Notes under the pieces: model-generated | The model's database searches: none | Told to the model about the DNA's origin: nothing | What the model saw: the letters and a program-made list of their open reading frames with translations, nothing else | From: a virus | Direction: 5' to 3' (one strand) | Virus record (IMG/VR): IMGVR_UViG_3300031344_000002 | Span: 1 to 64,000 of that record | DNA: 64,000 nucleotides | Translations under genes and position numbers: made by a program | In this document: one piece after another, positions 17,463 to 24,998 of the stretch | Layout of the letters: each line of letters opens with the position of its first letter | How positions within the stretch are numbered: the first letter of the stretch is position 1

Positions 17463-19046
17463 ATGGAAAATATTAAAAATTTTTTTCTTACCAACAATAA
17501 ATCTGGGTATAAAACCAATGAAAAATGGTTAAATATTAATCATAATGATTTATATTTAAATATAATTCATTTTTCGACAAATAAAAACATTTTATTTGTC
17601 GAAAAAATTTATTTGTTTATTAATAATTTAACTGATGTTCCCAGATGCCCTATTTGCAACGAATATGTTAAATTTATTGGAACTTTAAAACGTGGATATA
17701 ATAAATACTGTTCAATAAAATGTTTAAATAAATCTGATGAGCATAAAAATAAAATAATTTCAACATTTCAAAATAAATATAATTGTAGAAGTCATAATCA
17801 GGTTGATGAAATTAAAAATAAAAAAAGAATAACATTAATTAATTCTTATGGCGTTGATAATCCAATGAAGAATAATAATATAAAAAAAAGACAAATTAAT
17901 TCTCTTATTAAAAATTATGGTGTTGATAATCCGATGAAAATTAAATCAGTTATTGAAAAAAGAAATAAAAATATTGAAATTGGTGAAGAATTAAATATTA
18001 AAAGAATGTTAAATAGAATTACTGATAATACTATTATATATATTGGGCATAATTTAGCTGAAAATAATAATGTTAATTTTCATTGTTTGAATTGCAAAAA
18101 TGATTTTAAAATAAATTCTAATTTATTAACATCACGAATTTCTAATAATACTACCATTTGTACTATTTGTAATAAAAATAAATCATTTTCTGAAATACAA
18201 AAATCGTTAGAAAATTTTATTACATCATTAAATATTAATTATGAATCAAAAAATAGGGATATTTTAAATGGATTAGAAATTGATATATATTTACCAGAAC
18301 ACAAATTAGGTATTGAAATTGATGGTTTATACTGGCATAGTAATAAATTTAAAGACAAAAATTATCACCTTAATAAAACTAATTTATGTGAACAACAAGG
18401 TATACAACTACTTCATATCTTTGAAGATGAGTGGGTTAATAAGAAAGATATTGTTAAATCTATAATTAAAAGTAAATTAAGTATTATTGAAAATAAAATA
18501 TTCGCAAGAAAATGTCATATAAAAGAAATCGATTCATTAATTTGTAATAACTTCTTAAATGACAATCACATACAAGGTAATATTAATTCTAAAGTTAAAA
18601 TTGGTTTGTTTTATAATAATGATTTGGTATCGGTTATGACTTTTGGTAAAAAGAGAGTTGCTATGGGTAATAAAACCAATATTGAGGGAGAGTATGAGAT
18701 GCATAGGTTTTGCAATAAACTTAATACTCAGGTTGTTGGTGGAGCAAGTAAGTTATTAAGTTATTTTATAAAAACCTATTTACCAAAATCAATTTTAACA
18801 TTTGCGGATAGAAGATATGGTCAAGGTAATTTATATAAACAATTAGGATTTAATTATATAAAAAATACCCCCCCCAATTATTGGTATATTTTACCGGGAG
18901 AATTGAAAAAATATTATAGATATTCATTCAGAAAAGATGTATTAGTTAAACAAGGATTTGATAAGACCAAAACAGAAAATGAAGTAATGATTGAAAGAGG
19001 ATATTTGAGAATATATGATTGTGGTAATATGAAATTCATATATTAA
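17463..19046 (+). CDS. Hef/Vsr-like homing endonuclease
   Basis: 527 residues, a shorter paralogue of the protein at 11672. An N-terminal zinc knuckle (Cys-Pro-Ile-Cys ... Tyr-Cys-Ser-Ile-Lys-Cys) is near residues 60-80, then two or three NUMOD-like repeats (Tyr-Gly-Val-Asp-Asn-Pro-Met-Lys), a second four-Cys zinc site (Cys-Leu-Asn-Cys ... Cys-Thr-Ile-Cys) near 200-235, and the PD-(D/E)XK/Vsr-like domain with Glu-Ile-Asp-Gly-Leu-Tyr-Trp-His and Leu-His-Ile-Phe-Glu-Asp-Glu-Trp. I see no promoter of its own; low-level read-through from the tube gene is likely. An 8-base C run inside it (near 18868) is unusual in this AT-rich sequence but keeps frame. Confidence 0.85.
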   Translation: MENIKNFFLTNNKSGYKTNEKWLNINHNDLYLNIIHFSTNKNILFVEKIYLFINNLTDVPRCPICNEYVKFIGTLKRGYNKYCSIKCLNKSDEHKNKIISTFQNKYNCRSHNQVDEIKNKKRITLINSYGVDNPMKNNNIKKRQINSLIKNYGVDNPMKIKSVIEKRNKNIEIGEELNIKRMLNRITDNTIIYIGHNLAENNNVNFHCLNCKNDFKINSNLLTSRISNNTTICTICNKNKSFSEIQKSLENFITSLNINYESKNRDILNGLEIDIYLPEHKLGIEIDGLYWHSNKFKDKNYHLNKTNLCEQQGIQLLHIFEDEWVNKKDIVKSIIKSKLSIIENKIFARKCHIKEIDSLICNNFLNDNHIQGNINSKVKIGLFYNNDLVSVMTFGKKRVAMGNKTNIEGEYEMHRFCNKLNTQVVGGASKLLSYFIKTYLPKSILTFADRRYGQGNLYKQLGFNYIKNTPPNYWYILPGELKKYYRYSFRKDVLVKQGFDKTKTENEVMIERGYLRIYDCGNMKFIY

Positions 19047-19054
19047 TAGTCCTT

Positions 19055-19840
19055 TTACACTGCTAATTCAGCAATTCTATTATCTATTAAATTTTTAACA
19101 TAATATGACCTATCTTTAGTTTCAATAATTTCATAGTTATCATTATTATGTGAAAACCAAACTATATATGATTTTCCAAGTTTAATGCCAGTAATTTTTT
19201 CAATAATATATTTATACATTCCTAATTGTAATGAATATGTTTCTAAATCACAATCTTCTAATACACAAAGTTTATCAAGTAAATGTTTACTTTTATTTTC
19301 TTTACTAAATTTCTTATTTGTTTTATAATCCCAAATTTGAAATTCTTTTATTTTGATATTATAAAATAAAATATCAAGCATTCCACCAATCAATGATTCT
19401 TTATCATATACAACCATTTCTGTACGAATTGGTATTAATTTATTATGCACATCATTATAAAATCTATCAACATGTTTTTTTGTTGTAAGATATTCATTTA
19501 GTACAGGGTCAAAACCAAATTCATTTAAAATTAATTGTTTTGGATATTCAAATATTTTATTTTGAAATAAATTTTCGGCATAATCATGAATTGCCGAACC
19601 TTTAATAGTGCCTTTTTTATTTATAAAATTCCATGCCCTTTTAATTATTCTAGGACTTATATTGAGTTCATTACTTTTATAATCAGACCAAAATTCTTCA
19701 TCAAAATCTTCTTGATATTTATGAATTAAAGTAGTTACAGATATTAACTCCTTATTATTAATATAATATTTATGTGGTTCGTCATAAAATGTAATATCAT
19801 TAAATGATGTAAATAATTTATTGGGTATTTGAATATTCAT
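19055..19840 (-). CDS. PD-(D/E)XK exonuclease, RecB/Cas4-like fold
   Basis: 261 residues. The motifs run in the order of the RecB-type nuclease fold: His85 in Gly-Ser-Ala-Ile-His, Glu141, Asp156 in Gly-Gly-Met-Leu-Asp, Asp171-Tyr-Lys173, and Gln205 in Tyr-Ser-Leu-Gln-Leu-Gly-Met-Tyr. This set coordinates a metal and cuts DNA ends. The cysteine cluster of Cas4 and AddB iron-sulfur nucleases is absent, so it is not Cas4. It is the last gene of the long leftward block that includes the baseplate hub and ends 8 bases from the convergent homing endonuclease. A role in recombination or DNA maturation is likely. Confidence 0.85.
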   Translation of the reverse strand: MNIQIPNKLFTSFNDITFYDEPHKYYINNKELISVTTLIHKYQEDFDEEFWSDYKSNELNISPRIIKRAWNFINKKGTIKGSAIHDYAENLFQNKIFEYPKQLILNEFGFDPVLNEYLTTKKHVDRFYNDVHNKLIPIRTEMVVYDKESLIGGMLDILFYNIKIKEFQIWDYKTNKKFSKENKSKHLLDKLCVLEDCDLETYSLQLGMYKYIIEKITGIKLGKSYIVWFSHNNDNYEIIETKDRSYYVKNLIDNRIAELAV

Positions 19841-19862
19841 AGATTACAAAACTACAAATTAA

Positions 19863-20777
19863 TTAATTAATTACAATGTTTTTTTGTAAAATTTGGTCTA
19901 ATTGTAATTGTTCCAATTTATTAATGATTGCTGTTTTATCAGCAGGAAGTACTGAATATCCATGAATATGATTAATTATTGCATCTCTAAAAACATTTAA
20001 TGCTTCGACAATAATATCTCCTCTTCCAAGAGGATGTCCTTCATTAAATATTTTTGTTCTATCATCAGCAGTTAATCTTGCTGCTTTAAATTGTGGATTT
20101 CCTGTATGTGAAATTAGTGCAATTTTATCACTTGTTATTATTGTATTACTATAATAACAAGTTGACGTATTGTTTATAGTAGTTGTATTATTTTTTATTG
20201 GTTCAAATACCATACTAATTTCTGCAGGATTTTTGGTATTAAGTTTTAATATATTATCATTTTCATGTTTACCTGCTCTAATATGTACTTCATTTATCCT
20301 TAATATTACATCTGTATTAATTCTACCAATAATTGCAATATCTGTTTTTATTGGAAATACTCCATCTGCATCAGGATATGTTGATACTGCTTTTTCTGGA
20401 TTAACTAATGCATAATTTGTTGTAGATGTCGCAGTAAATTTTGAATCAAATCCTATTTTCTGTGATTGTGATATAACACTACCTGTCCAAAATCGACTCC
20501 TCATGGGTAATTTTATATCTTCGATAAGAACTCTAACCATTTCACCAACTTGAGGATATTGATAAATAAATCTCGGTATTAATGGATAACACCAAGGTAA
20601 ATCGTTAATATCTGATGTTCGATTATCTAAATCAGGTATTTTTACTTTAATTCTACCACCATCGGTATCATCATCAATACTCATAACCTCACCATAATAT
20701 ATAGTCCTTTGCAGAGTAATTGTGGCTGACTGTTGTTTGTTAGGATTACTTGTTTGTATGTAAGGTTTATCAAACAT
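19863..20777 (-). CDS. Baseplate hub protein, gp5/VgrG-like OB fold
   Basis: 304 residues. Residues about 25-110 form the gp5-type OB domain: Tyr-Tyr-Gly-Glu-Val-Met-Ser-Ile-Asp-Asp, Gly-Arg-Ile-Lys-Val-Lys-Ile-Pro-Asp, and Tyr-Pro-Gln-Val-Gly-Glu-Met-Val-Arg-Val. In T4 this domain sits at the base of the tail needle and caps the tube. No lysozyme domain follows, unlike T4 gp5. A C-terminal part with His-Ile-His-Gly-Tyr and a helical end is present, so the spike tip is probably another protein. It is in a tight run with putative baseplate genes (20782-22740). Confidence 0.85.
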   Translation of the reverse strand: MFDKPYIQTSNPNKQQSATITLQRTIYYGEVMSIDDDTDGGRIKVKIPDLDNRTSDINDLPWCYPLIPRFIYQYPQVGEMVRVLIEDIKLPMRSRFWTGSVISQSQKIGFDSKFTATSTTNYALVNPEKAVSTYPDADGVFPIKTDIAIIGRINTDVILRINEVHIRAGKHENDNILKLNTKNPAEISMVFEPIKNNTTTINNTSTCYYSNTIITSDKIALISHTGNPQFKAARLTADDRTKIFNEGHPLGRGDIIVEALNVFRDAIINHIHGYSVLPADKTAIINKLEQLQLDQILQKNIVIN

Positions 20778-20781
20778 TCAT

Positions 20782-20985
20782 TTATATAGTTATTATTTCA
20801 ATAATTGCAACATAATTTTTTTCAAGTTCATCTAATAATACAAGTTTTTTATTGATTAATTTTTCAAGTTCGTCTGCTTGAAAACTATATTCAATAATTT
20901 CTTGCTTTAAAGCATCGTGTTTTGCTTTAATATCGTTACCCATTTTAAGCAATTCAATTGGTGTATATTTAGTATAATCTTCCAT
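20782..20985 (-). CDS. Small coiled-coil protein
   Basis: 67 residues, almost wholly helical with a heptad-like Leu/Ile pattern from residue 10 to 55, ending in a hydrophobic Val-Ala-Ile-Ile-Glu-Ile-Ile. It lies 4 bases from the hub gene and 3 bases from the 135-residue gene, so it is clearly part of that operon. It could be a small baseplate or chaperone component; no family recognised. Confidence 0.65.
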   Translation of the reverse strand: MEDYTKYTPIELLKMGNDIKAKHDALKQEIIEYSFQADELEKLINKKLVLLDELEKNYVAIIEIITI

Positions 20986-20988
20986 AAT

Positions 20989-21396
20989 TTATTGTATTAC
21001 TCCAAATGCAGATGCTATAATTATTGTTGAACCGAATACTGAAACCGGTCCTGATGGTGAAACACCTGAACCAGTAATTGTTATTCCCGGTGGAATTGCC
21101 ACTGTAATAACTGCATCCTGTTGAAATGCTTTAATTATTTCTTCAATTCGAATCCTTTCCATAATTTCATCAGGATTAACTCCACCAGAAGGTAAAACAC
21201 CAACAGGTAATCCTGCTTCACTTTTTCTGGCAATAATACGTGATGCAATTTTAGTTGGAGATAAACCCGGACGTAATGGAACACCAATTAATATCATTGG
21301 TGTTGGAATTGATGGCGGTCCTCCAAGAGATGAAAGACTTAATACTTTATTAAATCCCCCAATAATAGAATCAATACTACTGTAATCAATTGCCAT
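20989..21396 (-). CDS. Probable baseplate-associated protein
   Basis: 135 residues with a distinctive Gly/Pro-rich beta pattern: Pro-Met-Ile-Leu-Ile-Gly-Val-Pro-Leu-Arg-Pro-Gly-Leu-Ser-Pro, then Ser-Glu-Ala-Gly-Leu-Pro-Val-Gly and an Ile/Val/Gly-rich C-terminus ending Gly-Val-Ile-Gln. The pattern looks like a packed virion part rather than an enzyme. It is located between the hub gene group and a 441-residue putative membrane-contacting protein, which suggests a place in or near the central baseplate. No named family is certain. Confidence 0.6.
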   Translation of the reverse strand: MAIDYSSIDSIIGGFNKVLSLSSLGGPPSIPTPMILIGVPLRPGLSPTKIASRIIARKSEAGLPVGVLPSGGVNPDEIMERIRIEEIIKAFQQDAVITVAIPPGITITGSGVSPSGPVSVFGSTIIIASAFGVIQ

Positions 21397-21414
21397 ATTA
21401 TTTATTTTTTATAT

Positions 21415-22740
21415 TTATCCTGTTAAACTTGATGCAATATTACTCGAACCAGTTAAACTTGAAATTATATCGATATATTGGTTTATTTTTTCCTTAACTA
21501 CTTTTTTTATTACAGGTGTTAATAATTTTATTAGATATAAAATTGCTAATGCAAAAATAAATTCTGCAACTATTTTCATTATTTGTGTTGCCATACATTT
21601 AATACATGTTTTAAATTTTTTCATATCCTCATTTGGATTAGTAATTAATACTGCCCCATTATTTTCAAAAGCACCCATTATTCCCAATAACACTCTAATT
21701 TGTGGTGCAGTGGTTACTGCTAACAACATTGCCATCGTAATTGCACCAATTATTTTTTGAAAAAATCCATCTTTAATTGTTTGTTTATTTTCTGCAGATG
21801 TTGCAGTATTATTACTTTGGTCGATTGTTGCTTCCACTGCGTTACCAACTGCAAATGGGTCTGTTGACCCTGATATTGATGAAACTAAATTTTTAAAATC
21901 GTTATATGATAATTGTGCTGGTATAACGCCACAACCCATATCATAATTAGTAACACCGTCAACCATTTCACGTGCTTTTTGAAGTAAATTAGCATAATCA
22001 CTTGGTGAAATTGTGAACGAATCATCATCATTTAATAATTGTTCCAACATTTTTTGAATTTGTAATTCATCATATGTTTGTTGTATTGTTTTATTTCGTT
22101 TATTTGTAAGCGTACCATAAATACTATCCATAGTATTGCTTACAATTTCTTTTTGGTCAAGTATTTGTGCATTATCAATATAATTACTAAAATAATCACC
22201 AATATTTGAACCATTACTATTATGTGGTTTAATATTAAAACTATCTGATGTAGAATTATAATTAATTATCATATTATTATATGGAGTATCTGTACCAGAA
22301 TTTAAAATAGCATCATGTGCAGAACTGTCAAAATTTGGTGTGGAAGTATTATATAATAAACTACCTTCACTTGAGCTTTTATCGACTTTATATTTACCAG
22401 TAGTATCAACATTTTTTACTGGCATTGTAATACCATTTGATGAATATGATGTAGGTAATGCTTCATTCGAATTTGAATGAATAAACTGTTTTTTTAATGA
22501 TGTTTTTAATGTTGGTTCGGAATTATTAACAACTTTTGTAAGCATTTGTCCCACAACTAATTTTAATGCTTCACTTCCAGCAACAGTTTTTAATACATCA
22601 AGTAAAAACGGAACGCTATCCTTTTTGTTATTAACAGAAGGATATGAATCAGTTGATTTTGGTGGGGTTTGTTGTTGATTTAACGAAGTATATGCACCAA
22701 TAGTAGTAAAAACACCTCTTTTATTGTCAGCTAAACTCAT
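21415..22740 (-). CDS. Putative hub-region protein with C-terminal membrane segments
   Basis: 441 residues. The first 210 residues are polar, rich in Ser, Asn and Thr. Residues about 330-355 and 390-425 are long hydrophobic stretches (Met-Ala-Met-Leu-Leu-Ala-Val-Thr and Phe-Ile-Phe-Ala-Leu-Ala-Ile-Leu-Tyr-Leu-Ile), separated by a segment with Cys-Ile-Lys-Cys. This is rare for a soluble virion component. Between the hub genes and the small protein at 22747, it may be an injected membrane-active protein or a membrane anchor during assembly. That is inference from composition and location only. Confidence 0.6.
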   Translation of the reverse strand: MSLADNKRGVFTTIGAYTSLNQQQTPPKSTDSYPSVNNKKDSVPFLLDVLKTVAGSEALKLVVGQMLTKVVNNSEPTLKTSLKKQFIHSNSNEALPTSYSSNGITMPVKNVDTTGKYKVDKSSSEGSLLYNTSTPNFDSSAHDAILNSGTDTPYNNMIINYNSTSDSFNIKPHNSNGSNIGDYFSNYIDNAQILDQKEIVSNTMDSIYGTLTNKRNKTIQQTYDELQIQKMLEQLLNDDDSFTISPSDYANLLQKAREMVDGVTNYDMGCGVIPAQLSYNDFKNLVSSISGSTDPFAVGNAVEATIDQSNNTATSAENKQTIKDGFFQKIIGAITMAMLLAVTTAPQIRVLLGIMGAFENNGAVLITNPNEDMKKFKTCIKCMATQIMKIVAEFIFALAILYLIKLLTPVIKKVVKEKINQYIDIISSLTGSSNIASSLTG

Positions 22741-22746
22741 AATAAA

Positions 22747-23136
22747 TTATATATTGTTATTTTTTTCTTTTTTCTCAACTTCATCTGCAACGAATTTAAG
22801 TAATTCATTTCTTCTGTCAGTTGTTACTTCACCCTTTTCTTCTTCTCTACCACTTTTATTATTATTAAATTCACCAACCTTATTATCAAAAACAACTTCT
22901 TTTAGATAACGAAGTAGCATGATTTTTTGGTCTTGAATTTTTGATTCAGCTAAAATTAATTTTACAATTTGGTCACCAATTATTTGAATTTCACCGCTTT
23001 CTTTTACTTTAGTTTCCCATTTAGTAAAAAGTCTGGTGATTTTTGCCTTAGTGTTGTGGCTATCGTTGTAGCATTCTTGAAGTAGTTTATTTACACTTTC
23101 TTCATCAAATTTTAATTGTTTACGGGTTGGTCTCAT
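22747..23136 (-). CDS. Hypothetical charged helical protein
   Basis: 129 residues, strongly charged and helical throughout. The C-terminal third is Lys/Glu/Asn-rich and probably disordered. It is 6 bases upstream of the 441-residue gene and is the first gene of the hub operon on the downstream side of the IS605 relic. Two copies of a 19-base direct repeat containing CTATTTAT lie just upstream of its ATG. No family recognised; a scaffold or assembly-factor role would fit its place in the operon. Confidence 0.65.
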   Translation of the reverse strand: MRPTRKQLKFDEESVNKLLQECYNDSHNTKAKITRLFTKWETKVKESGEIQIIGDQIVKLILAESKIQDQKIMLLRYLKEVVFDNKVGEFNNNKSGREEEKGEVTTDRRNELLKFVADEVEKKEKNNNI

Positions 23137-23158
23137 ATGCTTTTATTGTTATTGTACA

Positions 23159-23196
23159 TATAAATAGTTATTATTTATATAAATAGTTATTATTTA
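23159..23196. repeat. 19-base tandem repeat, two copies
   Basis: Two adjacent identical copies of TATAAATAGTTATTATTTA lie 22 bases upstream of the 129-residue gene. Read on the minus strand each contains CTATTTAT, one base away from the late motif. This could be a doubled variant promoter or a by-product of the insertion next to it. Confidence 0.6.
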
Positions 23197-23356
23197 TAAA
23201 ATTGAACTATCATTTTTATAAAGAGTGCCGTAAAACCCATCGGTCTTTAGCCGATGGGATGTAAGGCACAAATTAGAATTATTTTTAAAAATATATTTCA
23301 TTATTATTTATATTAACTATTTTATTAAAATAAAATGAAAATAAATTTCAAAAAAC

Positions 23357-23387
23357 TTTGCGGATTGTAAAAATAAGTGTATCTTTA
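23357..23387 (+). promoter_or_regulatory. Bacteroidota-type promoter inside the IS relic
   Basis: TTTG at 23357-23360 and TATCTTTA at 23380-23387 are 19 bases apart, one mismatch from the TTTG-N19-TAnnTTTG consensus of Bacteroidota. An ATG follows 4 bases later. It could drive the TnpB scrap and any overlapping guide-like RNA. Confidence 0.45.
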
Positions 23388-23391
23388 CAAA

Positions 23392-23512
23392 ATGATATGT
23401 TGTGTGTCAGGGACTGATTCGCAACTAAAACAAAAAACGGAGTAAGGCGTTACCATTAGGTGAGTCTATGACCTCCGAAGCCAATCCCATCGCCTTTGGC
23501 GTGGGTGGGTAG
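23392..23512 (+). pseudogene. TnpB C-terminal remnant
   Basis: From the ATG at 23392 one frame reads Cys-Cys-Val-Ser-Gly-Thr-Asp-Ser-Gln-Leu-Lys-Gln-Lys-Thr-Glu and stops at 23445. A second frame from 23441 continues with Lys-Ala-Leu-Pro-Leu-Gly-Glu-Ser-Met-Thr-Ser-Glu-Ala-Asn-Pro and stops at the TAG of the right-end motif (23510). Joined by a two-base shift they look like the C-terminal tail of a Bacteroidota TnpB. The RuvC and zinc-finger parts are gone, so no nuclease is made. The longer minus-strand frame across the same bases looks like a shadow of this relic. My recognition of the tail is from memory and moderate. Confidence 0.5.
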
Positions 23513-23816
23513 TTCACCTTTGTCGAAGTTCTTTGAAGTATTGTTGGTTGGTGATTAATTGCTTTCACCATAAAACTTAAAGCAAAACGTAACACTGAAC
23601 AGTTACAAAGTAACTTTAAATAGTTACACAAATCAATTAATTTGATTTTAAAATTTAACATCGTTTGGGACAAACGATTACGGGCATCGAGCAAAAATAA
23701 GACTTCTAACTCCTTGGAGCAGTAAGCATAAGCGTTGAAATGTCTAAAATTCATAATTTAATGTTTAAATTAAATGTTATTTTATGAAGCCCACAAGTCT
23801 TTAGCTTGTGGGTAGT

Positions 23817-24098
23817 TCACAACCATTCTATTTTATTGCTGGTTACAAAATAATGGGCATGATATGGTTTTTCTCCACTCCAATTACCAATTGAGGGTCT
23901 TAAAGTAATTTTATTATCATTTTTTGTTAATATCCATTCATTAATACCTAAAGGGGTGACCGATTTTTCACCACAACCACATGCGCATAAATGAATCGCA
24001 ATTTTAAATTTTTCAGAAATATAAATTATTCCATTTTTTAAATCTTCCGGAATTTCATCATAATATTCTGGTTTTATTTCAAATATTTTAATCATCAA
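23817..24098 (-). CDS. DUF6527-like metal-binding protein
   Basis: 93 residues. The pattern Cys38-Ala-Cys40-Gly-Cys42-Gly, then Val-Thr-Pro-Leu, Arg-Pro-Ser-Ile-Gly-Asn and a His-Ala-His-Tyr-Phe block with a final Ile-Glu-Trp matches the small DUF6527 family, a probable zinc-binding domain often found near ubiquitin-like conjugation genes in bacteria. No such partner is seen here. It overlaps the sigma-factor gene by 11 bases. Its stop codon is formed by the TTCAC end of the IS605 relic, so its last residue or two may have been changed by that insertion. Confidence 0.7.
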   Translation of the reverse strand: MMIKIFEIKPEYYDEIPEDLKNGIIYISEKFKIAIHLCACGCGEKSVTPLGINEWILTKNDNKITLRPSIGNWSGEKPYHAHYFVTSNKIEWL

Positions 24099-24969
24099 AG
24101 AAATCAGTTTTTTCTAAAAAATATATTTCTTTAAATGGTTTAATACCAATTCTTATTTCTTTTGTAGATAATCCTGTTTGTTCTTTTAAATATAATAAAA
24201 TTTTATTTTTAGCAAATTTATTTGTGACTCTTTTATTATATTTTCCTTCTGGTGTATCTTCCATAAATAATACTTGCCAATTTTTTAATACATTAACTAT
24301 TGCATCGCCAACAATTTTTTCATTTTTTTTCATTATTGTATCATTATCAATTTTATCTTCAATTTTAAATATTACTGAATTTATTAATTTTTCAAGTTGA
24401 TGTTGGCTTTCTGTTTCAATTTCATAAATATATTCAGTATTTTGATTAATTTCATCAATATAATCATCAAAAGATAGATTAATTTTCTTTTCTGTATAAC
24501 TTTTTTTACCGTGGTCTTTATAATAGTTTCTAATTATTGTTTGGCAATAACTAAATGCTCTGGAATTAAATATTCTATAATTATGTTTATTATCTTCATC
24601 AATTAAAGATTTTAATTTTTCATTGGCATCTACAGCAAACCAAAACCTATAATTAACATCTAATTTAATCCATTTTTCAGAACCATTTTTATTACATTCA
24701 ATAATAAATGGTCTATATTTAATCATATGCTCAATTAAATGTGTAAGAGCATTCGATTCAACCTCCCTCATATCATAATTACCAATATGAATGGGATATC
24801 GCCTTAATATAGATTGTATCATTTTTTTAAAAGGTTCAATAAGAATTTCATTATAAATTTTATTTTTTTCTTCTAAAGAATTTGAATTTATATAATCTAT
24901 AACTGCTTGTTCTTCTCTTTCCGCAAAATACGGTACGCTAACTTCGAATTCGTTTTCATTTTCTTTCAT
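24088..24969 (-). CDS. Probable late sigma factor (T4 gp55-like)
   Basis: 293 residues, predicted all helical. A helix with Pro-Phe-Lys-Lys-Met-Ile-Gln-Ser-Ile-Leu-Arg-Arg-Tyr, followed by Asn-Ala-Leu-Thr-His-Leu-Ile-Glu-His-Met-Ile-Lys-Tyr-Arg-Pro, resembles sigma region 2 as found in gp55-like proteins of T4-related phages. The block Ala-Phe-Ser-Tyr-Cys-Gln-Thr-Ile-Ile-Arg-Asn-Tyr supports this. T4 gp55 directs host polymerase to late promoters without a -35 element. The GTATTTAT motif in this window, also without an obvious -35, is the natural candidate target. It is longer than T4 gp55 (185 residues), with an extra C-terminal helical part. Confidence 0.65.
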   Translation of the reverse strand: MKENENEFEVSVPYFAEREEQAVIDYINSNSLEEKNKIYNEILIEPFKKMIQSILRRYPIHIGNYDMREVESNALTHLIEHMIKYRPFIIECNKNGSEKWIKLDVNYRFWFAVDANEKLKSLIDEDNKHNYRIFNSRAFSYCQTIIRNYYKDHGKKSYTEKKINLSFDDYIDEINQNTEYIYEIETESQHQLEKLINSVIFKIEDKIDNDTIMKKNEKIVGDAIVNVLKNWQVLFMEDTPEGKYNKRVTNKFAKNKILLYLKEQTGLSTKEIRIGIKPFKEIYFLEKTDFFDD

Positions 24970-24998
24970 TTATCATAGAATCATAATAATCAAATTAT

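Larger units (their letters stand above)
23225..23820 (+). mobile_element. Degenerate IS200/IS605-type element
   Basis: About 600 bases, richer in G+C than its surroundings. It begins with a two-tier hairpin (outer GTGCC/GGCAC at 23225-23229 and 23265-23269, inner CCCATCGG/CCGATGGG) typical of IS605-family subterminal ends. It ends with CCCACAAG-TCTTTAG-CTTGTGGG followed by TAGTTCAC at 23790-23820. A second right-end-like hairpin plus TAGTTCACC occurs inside, at 23486-23518. Only a TnpB C-terminal scrap remains and no TnpA is visible. The last bases supply the stop codon of the neighbouring DUF6527 gene, so insertion was at its 3' end. Element type is inference from these end structures; no database check was possible. 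Confidence 0.65.

Noticed and set aside
18866-18875. C run in the second Hef-like gene as a frameshift or sequencing error
   Set aside because: The frame continues on both sides with conserved residues, matching its paralogue, so the run length is correct.
19055-19840. Cas4 as a partner of the CRISPR-like array
   Set aside because: The PD-(D/E)XK motifs fit, but the cysteines for the iron-sulfur cluster are missing and the gene is 16 kb away within a tail operon.
23425-23754. 109-residue minus-strand ORF inside the IS605 relic
   Set aside because: It is the reverse strand of the TnpB tail and right-end hairpin. Its composition is unlike the phage genes and no start signal is seen.
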